In this document: positions 9,269 through 17,234 of the stretch, one piece after another
How the letters are laid out: every line of letters begins with the position of its first letter
Numbering within the stretch: the first letter of the stretch is position 1
Source: Devosia sp. SD17-2
GTDB taxonomy: Bacteria; Pseudomonadota; Alphaproteobacteria; Rhizobiales; Devosiaceae
Direction of reading: 5' to 3'
Length of the DNA stretch: 64,000 bases
Assembly (NCBI RefSeq): GCF_029201565.1
Contig: NZ_CP104002.1
Span: 1,939,001 to 2,003,000, forward strand
The notes under the pieces: generated by a model
The model's database searches: none
What the model was told of the DNA's origin: nothing
What the model saw: only the letters and a program-made list of their open reading frames with translations
Made by a program: the position numbers and the translations under genes

Positions 9269-9569
9269 TCGCCTTCTCGCCCAATATTCACCGCACCAAT
9301 GCTTGAGCGGCGGGAATGGGCGCTCGTCCGTACCGCAGGAAACGACCCCATTGCTGACGTTCGACACGACATGGCAAGATCCCGAAAGCTTTCGCTACGC
9401 AGCCCGGGCCATTTTCGGCTGCGCGCTCATCCCGGCTGTTTAGCGTGCCTCTAGAGTTTTATACGACTGCATCCCGCCTCTTTCAGTTATGACGTGAAAA
9501 ACCCACGCTGGCCGGTGTTGTGTTACAGCGTGCGCTTCTGAGTTGCCGGAGCGTACTGCGAAATAATTA
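9269..9569. other. Intergenic stretch without a supported gene
   Basis: About 300 bases between the XRE-cupin gene and the GntR gene, which converge here. I see no open frame with family features, no RNA gene and no clear hairpin followed by a T-run. Confidence 0.5.
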
Positions 9570-10301
9570 TCAGCTCCCGTTTCTCTGATTGTTGGCGACA
9601 CTGTAGAGCGCGTTTGCCCGGCTGAGGTGATCCGCCATATGCTTGGCCGCGCTGATTTCGTCGCCGCTCTCGATCGCGTCCAGTATGGCTGTGTGCTCGA
9701 GGATTGTCAGCTCTTCGTGGCCGGGGCTACGGACCAAATGGGCGTGGAACTTTGCTAGCCATGAGAACAGGGCCTCACTCAAAGCAGCAAATATTGGATT
9801 GCCGCTGAGCTTGGCGATTTCGACATGAAAACGGCCGTCCAGCGTGAGAAACTCTGCAGCGGAGTGCGCGACACTCTGTTGCTCGGCGACCAGAGTGCGA
9901 ATGGGATCGATTTGCTCCTTTGCGCAGCCCCGCGCGGCAAGGCGGGCCATCTCTACCTCGAAAGTCAATCTGGCCTGCTTGAGGTGATCCAGGCTGTTTT
10001 CAGAATGCGACAAAACATGGTGCATTGTTTGCCCCAACTGGGCGATGGCCTGCTCCAGCGAAGGCTCGGCGACCTTTGGTCGTTCCCCATGCCTGATTTC
10101 AATCAGTCCCATCCGCTGCAAGTTCTGCATCGCTTCCCGGATCGCCGGTCGTCCAACCTGATAGAGTGACATCAGTTCTCGTTCGGACGGCAGAAGGTCG
10201 CCTGGGGCTACATCGCCGTTCTGAATCTGGGCAAGCAGTCGCTCTTCGATCTGATGGGAGAGTTTGCGCCGGATGATCGGGTCCTGCTGGCTGCTGTTCA
10301 T
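9570..10301 (-). CDS. GntR-family (FadR subfamily, NanR-like) transcriptional regulator
   Basis: A 243-residue regulator. A winged helix-turn-helix at about residues 10-75 includes LLPSERELMSLYQVGRPAIREAMQNLQRMGLIEIRHGERPKV, a pattern close to E. coli NanR. It is followed by an all-helical FCD ligand domain with the metal-binding spacing expected from DGRFHVEIAKLSGNPIF and HTAILDAIESGD. It is divergent from the apionate-type genes. GGTATA-type sites, the repeat recognised by NanR, lie in the intergenic region and again before the transporter operon, so it is the likely repressor of both and of itself. An in-frame ATG at 10331 is an alternative start. Confidence 0.88.
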   Translation of the reverse strand: MNSSQQDPIIRRKLSHQIEERLLAQIQNGDVAPGDLLPSERELMSLYQVGRPAIREAMQNLQRMGLIEIRHGERPKVAEPSLEQAIAQLGQTMHHVLSHSENSLDHLKQARLTFEVEMARLAARGCAKEQIDPIRTLVAEQQSVAHSAAEFLTLDGRFHVEIAKLSGNPIFAALSEALFSWLAKFHAHLVRSPGHEELTILEHTAILDAIESGDEISAAKHMADHLSRANALYSVANNQRNGS

Positions 10302-10407
10302 ACGTCGTTTTTTTCCTTCGGACTTAGCCATCCGCGCGGGTCGCGTTTGAAAGGCCCCCGAGAAGGGAGGTCGAAAAAAATCCCTATCCCGGAGCGAGTC
10401 CGAACAG

Positions 10408-10428
10408 CTGGTATTGCCAATATACCAG
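10408..10428. promoter_or_regulatory. Candidate GntR/NanR-type operator (inverted repeat)
   Basis: CTGGTAT at 10408-10414 and ATACCAG at 10422-10428 are perfect inverted arms separated by 7 bases. The right half contains TATACC, the complement of the GGTATA element bound by NanR-type regulators. It lies about 107 bp upstream of the GntR start, which suggests autoregulation. Confidence 0.6.
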
Positions 10429-10456
10429 TTTCGGCAGCCGGCAACAGTGCAAGTGC

Positions 10457-10483
10457 TTGAACCCGTAAACGGACTGGTATAAT
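10457..10483 (+). promoter_or_regulatory. Candidate promoter with overlapping GntR/NanR-type operator before the apionate genes
   Basis: TTGAAC at 10457-10462 and a perfect TATAAT at 10478-10483 are 15 bases apart, slightly short for a sigma-70 promoter. The -10 box is embedded in ACTGGTATAAT (10473-10483). The same 11 bases occur at 16068-16078 before the transporter operon. A repressor bound here would cover the -10 element. Confidence 0.6.
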
Positions 10484-10559
10484 CACTACACCATGACGTG
10501 TTTGTCGATGGACTGCGATGCGGTGCTCAGCCACATCCACCCAAATTGGGAGTGAGGAA

Positions 10560-11414
10560 ATGACAAAGATCGCGCTGTTGGGTGCAGGTGGTAAGATGGG
10601 CGTCCGCCTGTCGAAGAATCTCCAGGGCTCGCGGTTTGACGTTGCCCATGTTGAAGTGTCAGCTGAAGGTCAGAAGCGGCTGCAGGACGAGGTGGGCGTG
10701 GAATGCGTCGAGCGCGCTGATGCCCTGGCTGGCGCGAATGTGATTGTTCTTGCTGTGCCTGATCGCCTCATCGGCAAGATACTTCATCAGTTTATCGATG
10801 AGGTCGACGCAGGCACTCTGATCGTCATGCTTGACGCTGCTGCGCCCCACGCGGGCGAACTCCCAAAGCGCGACGATGTCAGCTATTTCGTCACTCATCC
10901 CTGTCACCCGCCGCTCTTCAACGATGAGACGGACCTCACGGCTAAGAAGGACTATTTTGGCGGCGTAGCTGCCAAGCAGCATATCGTCTGCGCGCTTATG
11001 CAGGGACCGGAAGAGCATTATGCGCTCGGCGAAGAGGTTGCTCGGACCATCTACAAGCCGGTCATGCGTGCGCATCGCTGCACAGTAGAAGCTATCGCTA
11101 TTCTTGAGCCTGCGCTGTCTGAAACAATCGGTGCCACGCTGTCTCTTGCCCTGCGCGAGGCGACCGATGAGGCTGTGCGACGCGGGGTTCCGAAGGAGGC
11201 GGCGCGTGATTTCATGCTGGGCCATCTCAATATCGAACTTAGTATTGCGTTCGAAGAATTCCCGGAAGGCAAGTTCTCCGATGGGGCTCTGCACGCTATT
11301 TCGGCTGCCCGTCCGGTGATCTTCAAGGAGAACTGGCTCGATGCCATCTTCGCGCCGGAAGCTGTGCTGGCCTCTGTCAAAGAGATTTGCAATCCGCCTA
11401 AAAAGGATAGCTGA
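10560..11414 (+). CDS. apnO: NAD-dependent sugar-acid oxidoreductase, probable D-apionate oxidoisomerase
   Basis: A 284-residue protein with an N-terminal Rossmann fold (MTKIALLGAGGKMGVRLSKNL, GxGGxMG). Its C-terminal helical domain is of the phosphogluconate-dehydrogenase-like type, around AHRCTVEAIAILEPALSETIGATL and EEFPEGKFSDGALHAI. The ApnO family converts D-apionate to 3-oxo-isoapionate by oxidation coupled to isomerisation. The assignment rests on the fold and on its neighbours: the lactonase, RuBisCO-like protein and DUF1537 kinase of the same pathway follow directly. GTGAGGAA precedes the ATG. Another beta-hydroxyacid dehydrogenase activity cannot be excluded. Confidence 0.78.
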   Translation: MTKIALLGAGGKMGVRLSKNLQGSRFDVAHVEVSAEGQKRLQDEVGVECVERADALAGANVIVLAVPDRLIGKILHQFIDEVDAGTLIVMLDAAAPHAGELPKRDDVSYFVTHPCHPPLFNDETDLTAKKDYFGGVAAKQHIVCALMQGPEEHYALGEEVARTIYKPVMRAHRCTVEAIAILEPALSETIGATLSLALREATDEAVRRGVPKEAARDFMLGHLNIELSIAFEEFPEGKFSDGALHAISAARPVIFKENWLDAIFAPEAVLASVKEICNPPKKDS

Positions 11415-11476
11415 CCTGTAGCGAGGCGGGCGTCAGCGGCGCTGAGAGCAGAAAATCCGGGCAGGGAGTGACTCGG

Positions 11477-13351
11477 GTGCAGGAAGAAAAGCTACTCGAA
11501 ATCTATGGCACATCGCAGCCCCCTTCGGAGGTGCGATGCGTCGCTATCGGCGCTGTGGAGCTTCGCCTAGAGGATGGCGCGGTCCGGGGGCTTTATTTCG
11601 ATGGGGTGGAGGTATTGCGAGGCGTGGATTACCCCGTTCGCGATGCCAATTGGGGGACATATGACGCAGAAACTCTCGATGATGAGTTGCTGCAATCCGC
11701 CTCAAGTCTGACTTTTCGCCGCCGTTTTCGGACGGGGGCGGGGAAGTTGGTCGGGAATTTCTCCATCGAGTGTTCGAGCCAGGGCGTCGTCGACCTCTCC
11801 CTGGATCTCGAGACCCTTAATGATATCGAGGTCAATCGCGCAGGCTTCGTTATCCTTCACCCCGCCATTTGTGCCGGATGGCCCATTCGGGTGACGCACA
11901 GTAACGGGCGCATCACCGAGGGTGTCTTCCCGTCACGAATTTCCGCCGGCCAGCCCTTCTTCGATATCACAGCTATCTCTCAATCCGTGAACGGCGTCGC
12001 CGCGGTTCTCGAGTTCAAGGGAGAGGTGTTTGAAATGGAGGACCAGCGCAACTGGTCCGATGCTTCATACAAGACCTATTGCCGGCCGCTGGGGTGGGAA
12101 CGCCCATATGTTCTCGCCGCGGGCACAAGAATTCAGCAGTCCATTCGGGTTGCAATGAAGGCAGAAGGTCAGACCCGTCATGGTGGACGCCCGCAAAGCC
12201 TGAGCCTGGGAGGTCTGACCGGCCGGCCGATCCCGGAACTTGCCTTCGCGCTGCAAAACGGATGGCAAGGCACTGCTCAGGCGTTAGACGCATTTGGCAA
12301 TACGCCGGTACTTCTCCGCATTGATCTTGCTGATGATCAGTGGGCAAGCGGCCTGCAGTTGCTTCTCACGTCCCTTTCGGCGCGTCCCCTGGATATGGAA
12401 GTTGTTGTGCCGGACCACACAGGCGAGGCTCAGGCTCGGCTTCTGCAGCTTCACGACGTCATGTGTGCGGTGTCAAAGATGCCGAGGCATCTCACAGTGG
12501 TGCCGACTGCCTATTTGAAGAGCTACCAGCCCGACGAGGCATGGCCAAGCGGCCTGTCGCTGGTCGATGCCGCAGCCATGGCGCGCAGCGTATTTGGGAG
12601 TAGCCGGATCGGTGGGGGTGTTCTGACCAACTTCACCGAGCTTAATCGCTGCCCGACCGCTGCCATTGCCGGTGACTTTGTAACCCACAGTACGACAGCA
12701 ATCGTTCATGCGGCGGATGACCTCTCTGTCATGCAGACCCTGGAAGCGCTGCCGCAAATATTTTCCAGTGCCGAAACGCTGGGGGAGGGCAGGCCGTGTC
12801 GGCTCGGGCTCGTATCGATCGGCATGCGGTCAAACCCCTATGGGGCATCTCTGGCTGCCAACGACGCGCGCGTCCGGCGCCCCATGGCTATGGACGACCC
12901 TCGCCAGCAGGGTCTGTTCGCCGCCGCATACATGGTGGGTGCAGTTGCGGCTACCCAAGGCAGCAATGTCGAGTTTATGGCGTTGGCCTCGCCGTCCGGG
13001 CCTTTCGGCCTGGTGGATGCGCAAGCTGTTTACCCTGCCTATCATGCCTTCCTGGGGCTGCAACGCCTTGCCGGGCACGACCGACGCACAGTCGACACGC
13101 CGCAGTGGTGCGCAGCCGTGGCTGCACGCGTTGGGGAGGCTGAAGGCATGGTGCTGGCGAATTTAACCTCAGAGCCACAGCTCCTCCACCTTCCAAATTC
13201 GGTGCGGTTTGTTGTCCTTGATCAGTCGCAACAGGATGCGAAGTGGCTAGCTGAGACGACGCGCCAATCAAGCGATGAGATCGCGCTGGGACCCTACGTA
13301 GTGGCCTTTGCCACTAGGGGCTCAGATGACCTGTTCCAGGGCCGCCTATGA
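11477..13351 (+). CDS. apnL: Probable D-apionate lactonase
   Basis: A large cytoplasmic protein of about 624 residues without a signal peptide. I recognise no short catalytic motif. Its size and its place between the oxidoisomerase and the RuBisCO-like protein match ApnL of described D-apiose/D-apionate clusters, where it hydrolyses D-apionolactone to D-apionate. The start is a GTG: GGGAG at 11464-11468 fits the GTG at 11477 better than the GTG at 11468, which overlaps the ribosome binding site. It ends 67 bases before the next start, in the same transcript. The function is inferred mainly from context. Confidence 0.7.
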   Translation: MQEEKLLEIYGTSQPPSEVRCVAIGAVELRLEDGAVRGLYFDGVEVLRGVDYPVRDANWGTYDAETLDDELLQSASSLTFRRRFRTGAGKLVGNFSIECSSQGVVDLSLDLETLNDIEVNRAGFVILHPAICAGWPIRVTHSNGRITEGVFPSRISAGQPFFDITAISQSVNGVAAVLEFKGEVFEMEDQRNWSDASYKTYCRPLGWERPYVLAAGTRIQQSIRVAMKAEGQTRHGGRPQSLSLGGLTGRPIPELAFALQNGWQGTAQALDAFGNTPVLLRIDLADDQWASGLQLLLTSLSARPLDMEVVVPDHTGEAQARLLQLHDVMCAVSKMPRHLTVVPTAYLKSYQPDEAWPSGLSLVDAAAMARSVFGSSRIGGGVLTNFTELNRCPTAAIAGDFVTHSTTAIVHAADDLSVMQTLEALPQIFSSAETLGEGRPCRLGLVSIGMRSNPYGASLAANDARVRRPMAMDDPRQQGLFAAAYMVGAVAATQGSNVEFMALASPSGPFGLVDAQAVYPAYHAFLGLQRLAGHDRRTVDTPQWCAAVAARVGEAEGMVLANLTSEPQLLHLPNSVRFVVLDQSQQDAKWLAETTRQSSDEIALGPYVVAFATRGSDDLFQGRL

Positions 13352-13418
13352 GTTCGCATCGAACCGACAGTCATCGGGCCCCGATATTAGCCAAAATATT
13401 CCTGCGGAAGGATCGCCT

Positions 13419-14675
13419 GTGAGTGATCGCATAATTGCCCATTACCTGATCGAAACCGCATCAGATGTCCGCAAGGCCGCTGAAGTCATGGCGGGGGAGC
13501 AATCCTCGGGGACTTTTGTCGCCGTGCCTGGTGAGACACCAGAACTGACGGAGCGAGCGGGAGCGCAGATCGTTGGACTGGAAATGCTCGAGCCTGTCGA
13601 CCAGCCTTCGCTTCCCGGGGCAAAGCCGGCGGGCGTGGGCGAGCAATATCAGCGTGCTCGCGTTACGCTGTCCTGGCCGATCGAGAATATGGGCCCCTCA
13701 CTGCCCAACCTTGTCGCGACAGTCGCCGGAAATCTTTTCGAATTGCAGCAGTTCTCGGGGCTGCGCCTGCTCGACCTCGAGCTGCCTACACCGTTCTTTT
13801 CGTCCTATCCGGGCCCTCAATTCGGTGTGGGTGGGACGCGCGCCCTCAGCGGTGTGGATGCCGGCCCGCTTATCGGCACTATTATCAAGCCCAGCGTCGG
13901 ATTTGGACCGGAAGAAACTGCGGGCCTCGTGAAAATCCTGTGCGAGGGCGGTATCGACTTCATCAAGGACGATGAGCTGCAGGCAAACGGCCCGTATTGC
14001 CCGTTCGCCTATCGCGTCGACGCGGTAATGGCAGTGATCAATGAGCACGCCGATCGAACGGGGAAGAAGGTGATGTTCGCCTTCAACGTCACCGGTGACC
14101 TCGACGAGATGCGCCGAAACCATGATCTCGTCCTCGAGAAGGGCGGCACCTGCGTCATGGCCAGCCTCAACTCGGTGGGCCTGGTTGGGATGATCGAGTT
14201 GCGCCGCCACGCTCAACTTCCCATCCACGCCCATCGCAATGGCTGGGGCTATCTCTCGCGCCACCCGATGCTGGGATGGTCCTACGTGGCCTGGCAGAAA
14301 ATATGGCGCCTCGCCGGTGCGGACCACATGCACGTCAATGGCCTGCGCAACAAGTTCTCGGAAGGCGACGAGAGCGTGCTCGCCTCGGCGCGCGCTTGCC
14401 TGACCCCAATGTCAGAGCAGTCGCCGTGTATTGCCATGCCCGTGTTCTCTTCTGGTCAGACGGTCAGCCAGCCCCCCGATACCTATGCAGCACTCGGGTC
14501 TCTCGACCTGATCTACGCTGCTGGTGGTGGCGTGGTGGCGCATCCTGACGGCATTAGCGCCGGCGTGCAAAGCCTGAGAGAGAGCTGGACCGCAACTGTG
14601 GCGGGCATTCCACTCAAAACCTATGCGAAAGATCATCCCGCTTTGGCCCGGGCTCTTGAAAGCCTCAGTCGATGA
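13419..14675 (+). CDS. oiaX: RuBisCO-like protein, probable 3-oxo-isoapionate-4-phosphate transcarboxylase/hydrolase or decarboxylase
   Basis: A 418-residue RuBisCO-like protein. TIIKPSVGFG carries the first active-site lysine (Lys157). GGIDFIKDDE holds the carbamylated lysine (Lys183) and the metal ligands Asp185/Glu186. HAHRNGWGYLSRHP, a loop lysine in NGLRNKFSEGDE and the phosphate-binding glycines AAGGGVVAHPDG follow. In the apionate pathway two RLPs are known: OiaX splits the intermediate to 3-phosphoglycerate and glycolate, and OiaC decarboxylates it to L-erythrulose 4-phosphate. No erythrulose-phosphate isomerase gene lies nearby, which favours OiaX weakly. The GTG start at 13419 has GGAAGG 7 bases upstream; a frame opening at 13308 would overlap the lactonase gene. 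Confidence 0.8.
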   Translation: MSDRIIAHYLIETASDVRKAAEVMAGEQSSGTFVAVPGETPELTERAGAQIVGLEMLEPVDQPSLPGAKPAGVGEQYQRARVTLSWPIENMGPSLPNLVATVAGNLFELQQFSGLRLLDLELPTPFFSSYPGPQFGVGGTRALSGVDAGPLIGTIIKPSVGFGPEETAGLVKILCEGGIDFIKDDELQANGPYCPFAYRVDAVMAVINEHADRTGKKVMFAFNVTGDLDEMRRNHDLVLEKGGTCVMASLNSVGLVGMIELRRHAQLPIHAHRNGWGYLSRHPMLGWSYVAWQKIWRLAGADHMHVNGLRNKFSEGDESVLASARACLTPMSEQSPCIAMPVFSSGQTVSQPPDTYAALGSLDLIYAAGGGVVAHPDGISAGVQSLRESWTATVAGIPLKTYAKDHPALARALESLSR

Positions 14676-16054
14676 GCATTCGCGAAAATGGTCGACTGCT
14701 ATCTTGGTACGGTGACGACTTCACCGGCTCTGCAGCTGTTCTGGAGGTTCTCGCCTTCGCCGGTGTGGAGGCCGTGTTGTTTCTCGACGTGCCTACCCAG
14801 GCGCAGCTGGCTGCATTTCCAAACGCGCAGGCAATCGGTCTCGCCGGCGTGGCGCGATCGTTCTCGCCCAAATGGATGGACGAAAACCTGCCGCCGATAT
14901 TTGAGGCCCTCGCAAGGCTCGGGGCGCCCCTTGTGCACTACAAGATCTGTTCGACGCTCGACTCCTCTCCGGAAATCGGCTCGATCGGACGCGCTGCAGA
15001 AATCGGCCAGCGGCATCTCGACAGTGCTTGGTCGCCAGTCCTCGTGGCGGCACCTCCGATCGGCCGCTATCAGGCCTTTGGGCATCTCTTTGCTAGTTCG
15101 AGCCAAGGGACCGTGCGCCTCGATCGTCACCCGGTGATGAGCCGCCACCCCGTCACGCCGATGGGAGAGAGCGACGTCGCACTCCATCTCTCGAAGCAGA
15201 CCTCCGAGAAAGCGGGGTGCATCGACCTGCTTGGGCTTAGAGGGCCCGACAAGGGTTTGGGCGCGCTCAAGGCGCTGCGCAATGAAGGCGCTCGTCTCAT
15301 AACTTGCGACACGATTGACCAGTCCGACCTCGTGGCTGCAGGGCAACTAATCTGGAACCATAGGGCAGAGGCGCCGCTGGTGATTGGCTCGCAGGGGATC
15401 GAGTACGCTCTGATAGCCTATTGGAACGCGATTTCCGCTTTGCCCGTGAGAGCGGCGCCCCAAAGTGTCGGAGATGTCAGCCAGATCGCCGCAGTCTCAG
15501 GGTCAGTGTCCGCGACCACCGCCGAGCAGATTGCCTGGGCAGGCAACAATGGTTTTGGCCTGATTGCTTTCGATGCTGCTGCGGTGGCGGATCCCGCTGG
15601 TCGGGCGAGAGCCGTAAATGACGCAGTTGAGGATTCCAAGGCTGTCCTGTCGTCCGGCAAGAGTGTGCTCGTGCATAGTGCCCGGGGACCTGACGATCCG
15701 GCCGTTGAAACCTTCCGCAAGGCAGTGAGCGCATCCGGCCTCGATTTGGCGGAGGCCAATGCGGAAGTGGGCAAGGCACTCGGTCAAGTCCTGTCCCGAC
15801 TGCTGCAGGAAACCAGTATTCAGCGCGCGGTGATTTCGGGGGGAGACACTTCCGGACACGCGACACGTCAACTGGGGGTCGACGCACTGACTGCCTTGGC
15901 TCCCACTGTTCCAGGAGCCGCGCTCTGCGCGGCCCACGGAACCCTAGCCCGTCCCCTGCAACTGGCGCTCAAGGGCGGACAGATGGGGACGCCCGACTAT
16001 TTTGGTTGGATCAGAGCAGGTGGTGGCGCCGCCTATCGAAACGGCCAGCGCTAG
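14672..16054 (+). CDS. oiaK: DUF1537 four-carbon acid-sugar kinase family, probable 3-oxo-isoapionate kinase
   Basis: A 460-residue kinase with the N-terminal signature YGDDFTGSAAVLE (residues 13-25) and the C-terminal nucleotide-binding motif ISGGDTSGHATRQLG, both typical of the DUF1537 acid-sugar kinases. The ATG overlaps the TGA of the RuBisCO-like gene (ATGA). It would phosphorylate 3-oxo-isoapionate to give the substrate of that protein. The order oxidoisomerase, lactonase, RLP, kinase is coherent. It is the last catabolic gene before the transporter operon. Confidence 0.82.
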   Translation: MSIRENGRLLSWYGDDFTGSAAVLEVLAFAGVEAVLFLDVPTQAQLAAFPNAQAIGLAGVARSFSPKWMDENLPPIFEALARLGAPLVHYKICSTLDSSPEIGSIGRAAEIGQRHLDSAWSPVLVAAPPIGRYQAFGHLFASSSQGTVRLDRHPVMSRHPVTPMGESDVALHLSKQTSEKAGCIDLLGLRGPDKGLGALKALRNEGARLITCDTIDQSDLVAAGQLIWNHRAEAPLVIGSQGIEYALIAYWNAISALPVRAAPQSVGDVSQIAAVSGSVSATTAEQIAWAGNNGFGLIAFDAAAVADPAGRARAVNDAVEDSKAVLSSGKSVLVHSARGPDDPAVETFRKAVSASGLDLAEANAEVGKALGQVLSRLLQETSIQRAVISGGDTSGHATRQLGVDALTALAPTVPGAALCAAHGTLARPLQLALKGGQMGTPDYFGWIRAGGGAAYRNGQR

Positions 16055-16067
16055 TCATGACTGGCCA

Positions 16068-16078
16068 ACTGGTATAAT
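16068..16078 (+). promoter_or_regulatory. Candidate GntR/NanR-type operator with -10 box before the transporter operon
   Basis: ACTGGTATAAT is an exact repeat of the 11 bases at 10473-10483 and again contains TATAAT. It is 60 bp upstream of the binding-protein start and just after the kinase gene, and indicates a second, co-regulated promoter. No good -35 box is visible, and ACTGGCCA just before it may be a second half-site. Confidence 0.6.
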
Positions 16079-16137
16079 GACATGAACTTGTGGTGAGCTC
16101 CCTGTGCAAAGGCGGCCCCATAGGAGGAGGAGTGAAC

Positions 16138-17166
16138 ATGAAGACCGCATTCAAATACGTCCTGTTTGGCAGTGCCCTTAGCAGCCTGGCTCTCGTCGCC
16201 ACCCCCAGTTTCGCATCTCCCGATGCGCCGGTTATTGCTCTCGCGAACTCGTTTTATGGCAATACCTGGCGCCATCAGATGGTCGAAGCTTTCGAAGATG
16301 CGGCCGAGGAAGCCAAGGCTGCGGGGCAGATTGCTGACTACATCGTGCTTAATGGCGATGGCAGCGTAGTGCAGCAGAATAGCCAGATGGCCGAGTTGAT
16401 ACTCAAGGGTGTCGACGTCATCGCGATCAACGCCGCTTCTGAAACGGCAGTTAACGGGATGATCGAGCGCGCCTGTGCCGCCGGCATCATTGTCATCAGC
16501 TTTGACTCTGTGGCCTCTGCACCCTGCAATTATCAGCTCAATTTCGACTTCCTTGGCTATAAGGCCGAGCAGGCGGAAGCCGTGATGCAAATGATTGGCG
16601 GCGAAGGCAATGTGATCGTCGTGCGCGGCGTCGCCGGCTCTGCGCCAGACGAAGCGATGTATAGTGCGCAGCAGTCCGTGCTGGAGAAGTATCCGGACGT
16701 GAACGTTGTCGCCACCGTCTACGGACAGGCCACCGCGTCGGTCGCACAATCTGCTATCGCCAACGTCCTGCCGAGCCTGCCGCGCGTCGACGCTGTGCTG
16801 GGTCAGGGGGGGAGCGATGACGTCGGTATCGCGCAGGCCTTCGTGCAGTATGGCGGTGAATACGAGGGCAACATGCCCATTATCGAGGGCGGTGGCGGCA
16901 CCGACTTTATTCGCTGGTGGGCCGAAGCGAACGCCGAAAATGGCTATGAAACGATCTCTATGAACACCACGCCCGGGATTGGCGGGGCCGCCTTCTGGCT
17001 TGGCCTCTCTCTGCTGCAGGGTGCGGAGGCTCCCAAGCAGATGCTGATGCCGGTTGCTACTGTAACCAATGAGAATCTGGCGGACTATGCCGATGTGGCT
17101 CCCGGCCGCATTATTAGCCCGTCCTATTCTCTGGAATGGGTTCAAACCAATCTGCTGTCGAACTGA
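16138..17166 (+). CDS. Sugar ABC transporter substrate-binding protein (ribose/RbsB type)
   Basis: A 342-residue periplasmic binding protein. A signal peptide covers about residues 1-26 (MKTAFKYVLFGSALSSLALVATPSFA-SP). The body is a two-lobed sugar-binding fold with the segments ELILKGVDVIAINAASETAVNGMIE and VRGVAGSAPDEAMYSAQQSVLEKYPDV. AGGAGGAG precedes the ATG at 16138 at good spacing, so an upstream start at 16090 was rejected. It is the first gene of the transporter operon and is followed by a strong hairpin. The ligand is probably D-apiose, apionolactone or apionate by context, but this is unproven. Confidence 0.9.
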   Translation: MKTAFKYVLFGSALSSLALVATPSFASPDAPVIALANSFYGNTWRHQMVEAFEDAAEEAKAAGQIADYIVLNGDGSVVQQNSQMAELILKGVDVIAINAASETAVNGMIERACAAGIIVISFDSVASAPCNYQLNFDFLGYKAEQAEAVMQMIGGEGNVIVVRGVAGSAPDEAMYSAQQSVLEKYPDVNVVATVYGQATASVAQSAIANVLPSLPRVDAVLGQGGSDDVGIAQAFVQYGGEYEGNMPIIEGGGGTDFIRWWAEANAENGYETISMNTTPGIGGAAFWLGLSLLQGAEAPKQMLMPVATVTNENLADYADVAPGRIISPSYSLEWVQTNLLSN

Positions 17167-17187
17167 CAGCCACGACGCATGATTGTG

Positions 17188-17209
17188 CCGGAGGCTCAAA
17201 AGCCTCCGG
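17188..17209 (+). terminator. Intercistronic hairpin between binding protein and ATPase-permease genes
   Basis: CCGGAGGCT and AGCCTCCGG form a perfect 9-bp stem with a 4-base loop, followed by TAGGTTTT. It sits 21 bases after the binding-protein stop and before the next gene. It probably acts as an attenuator or 3'-end stabiliser giving excess binding protein over membrane parts, as is common in ABC operons. Confidence 0.75.
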
Positions 17210-17234
17210 TAGGTTTTAAACTCAAGGTTGCTCC

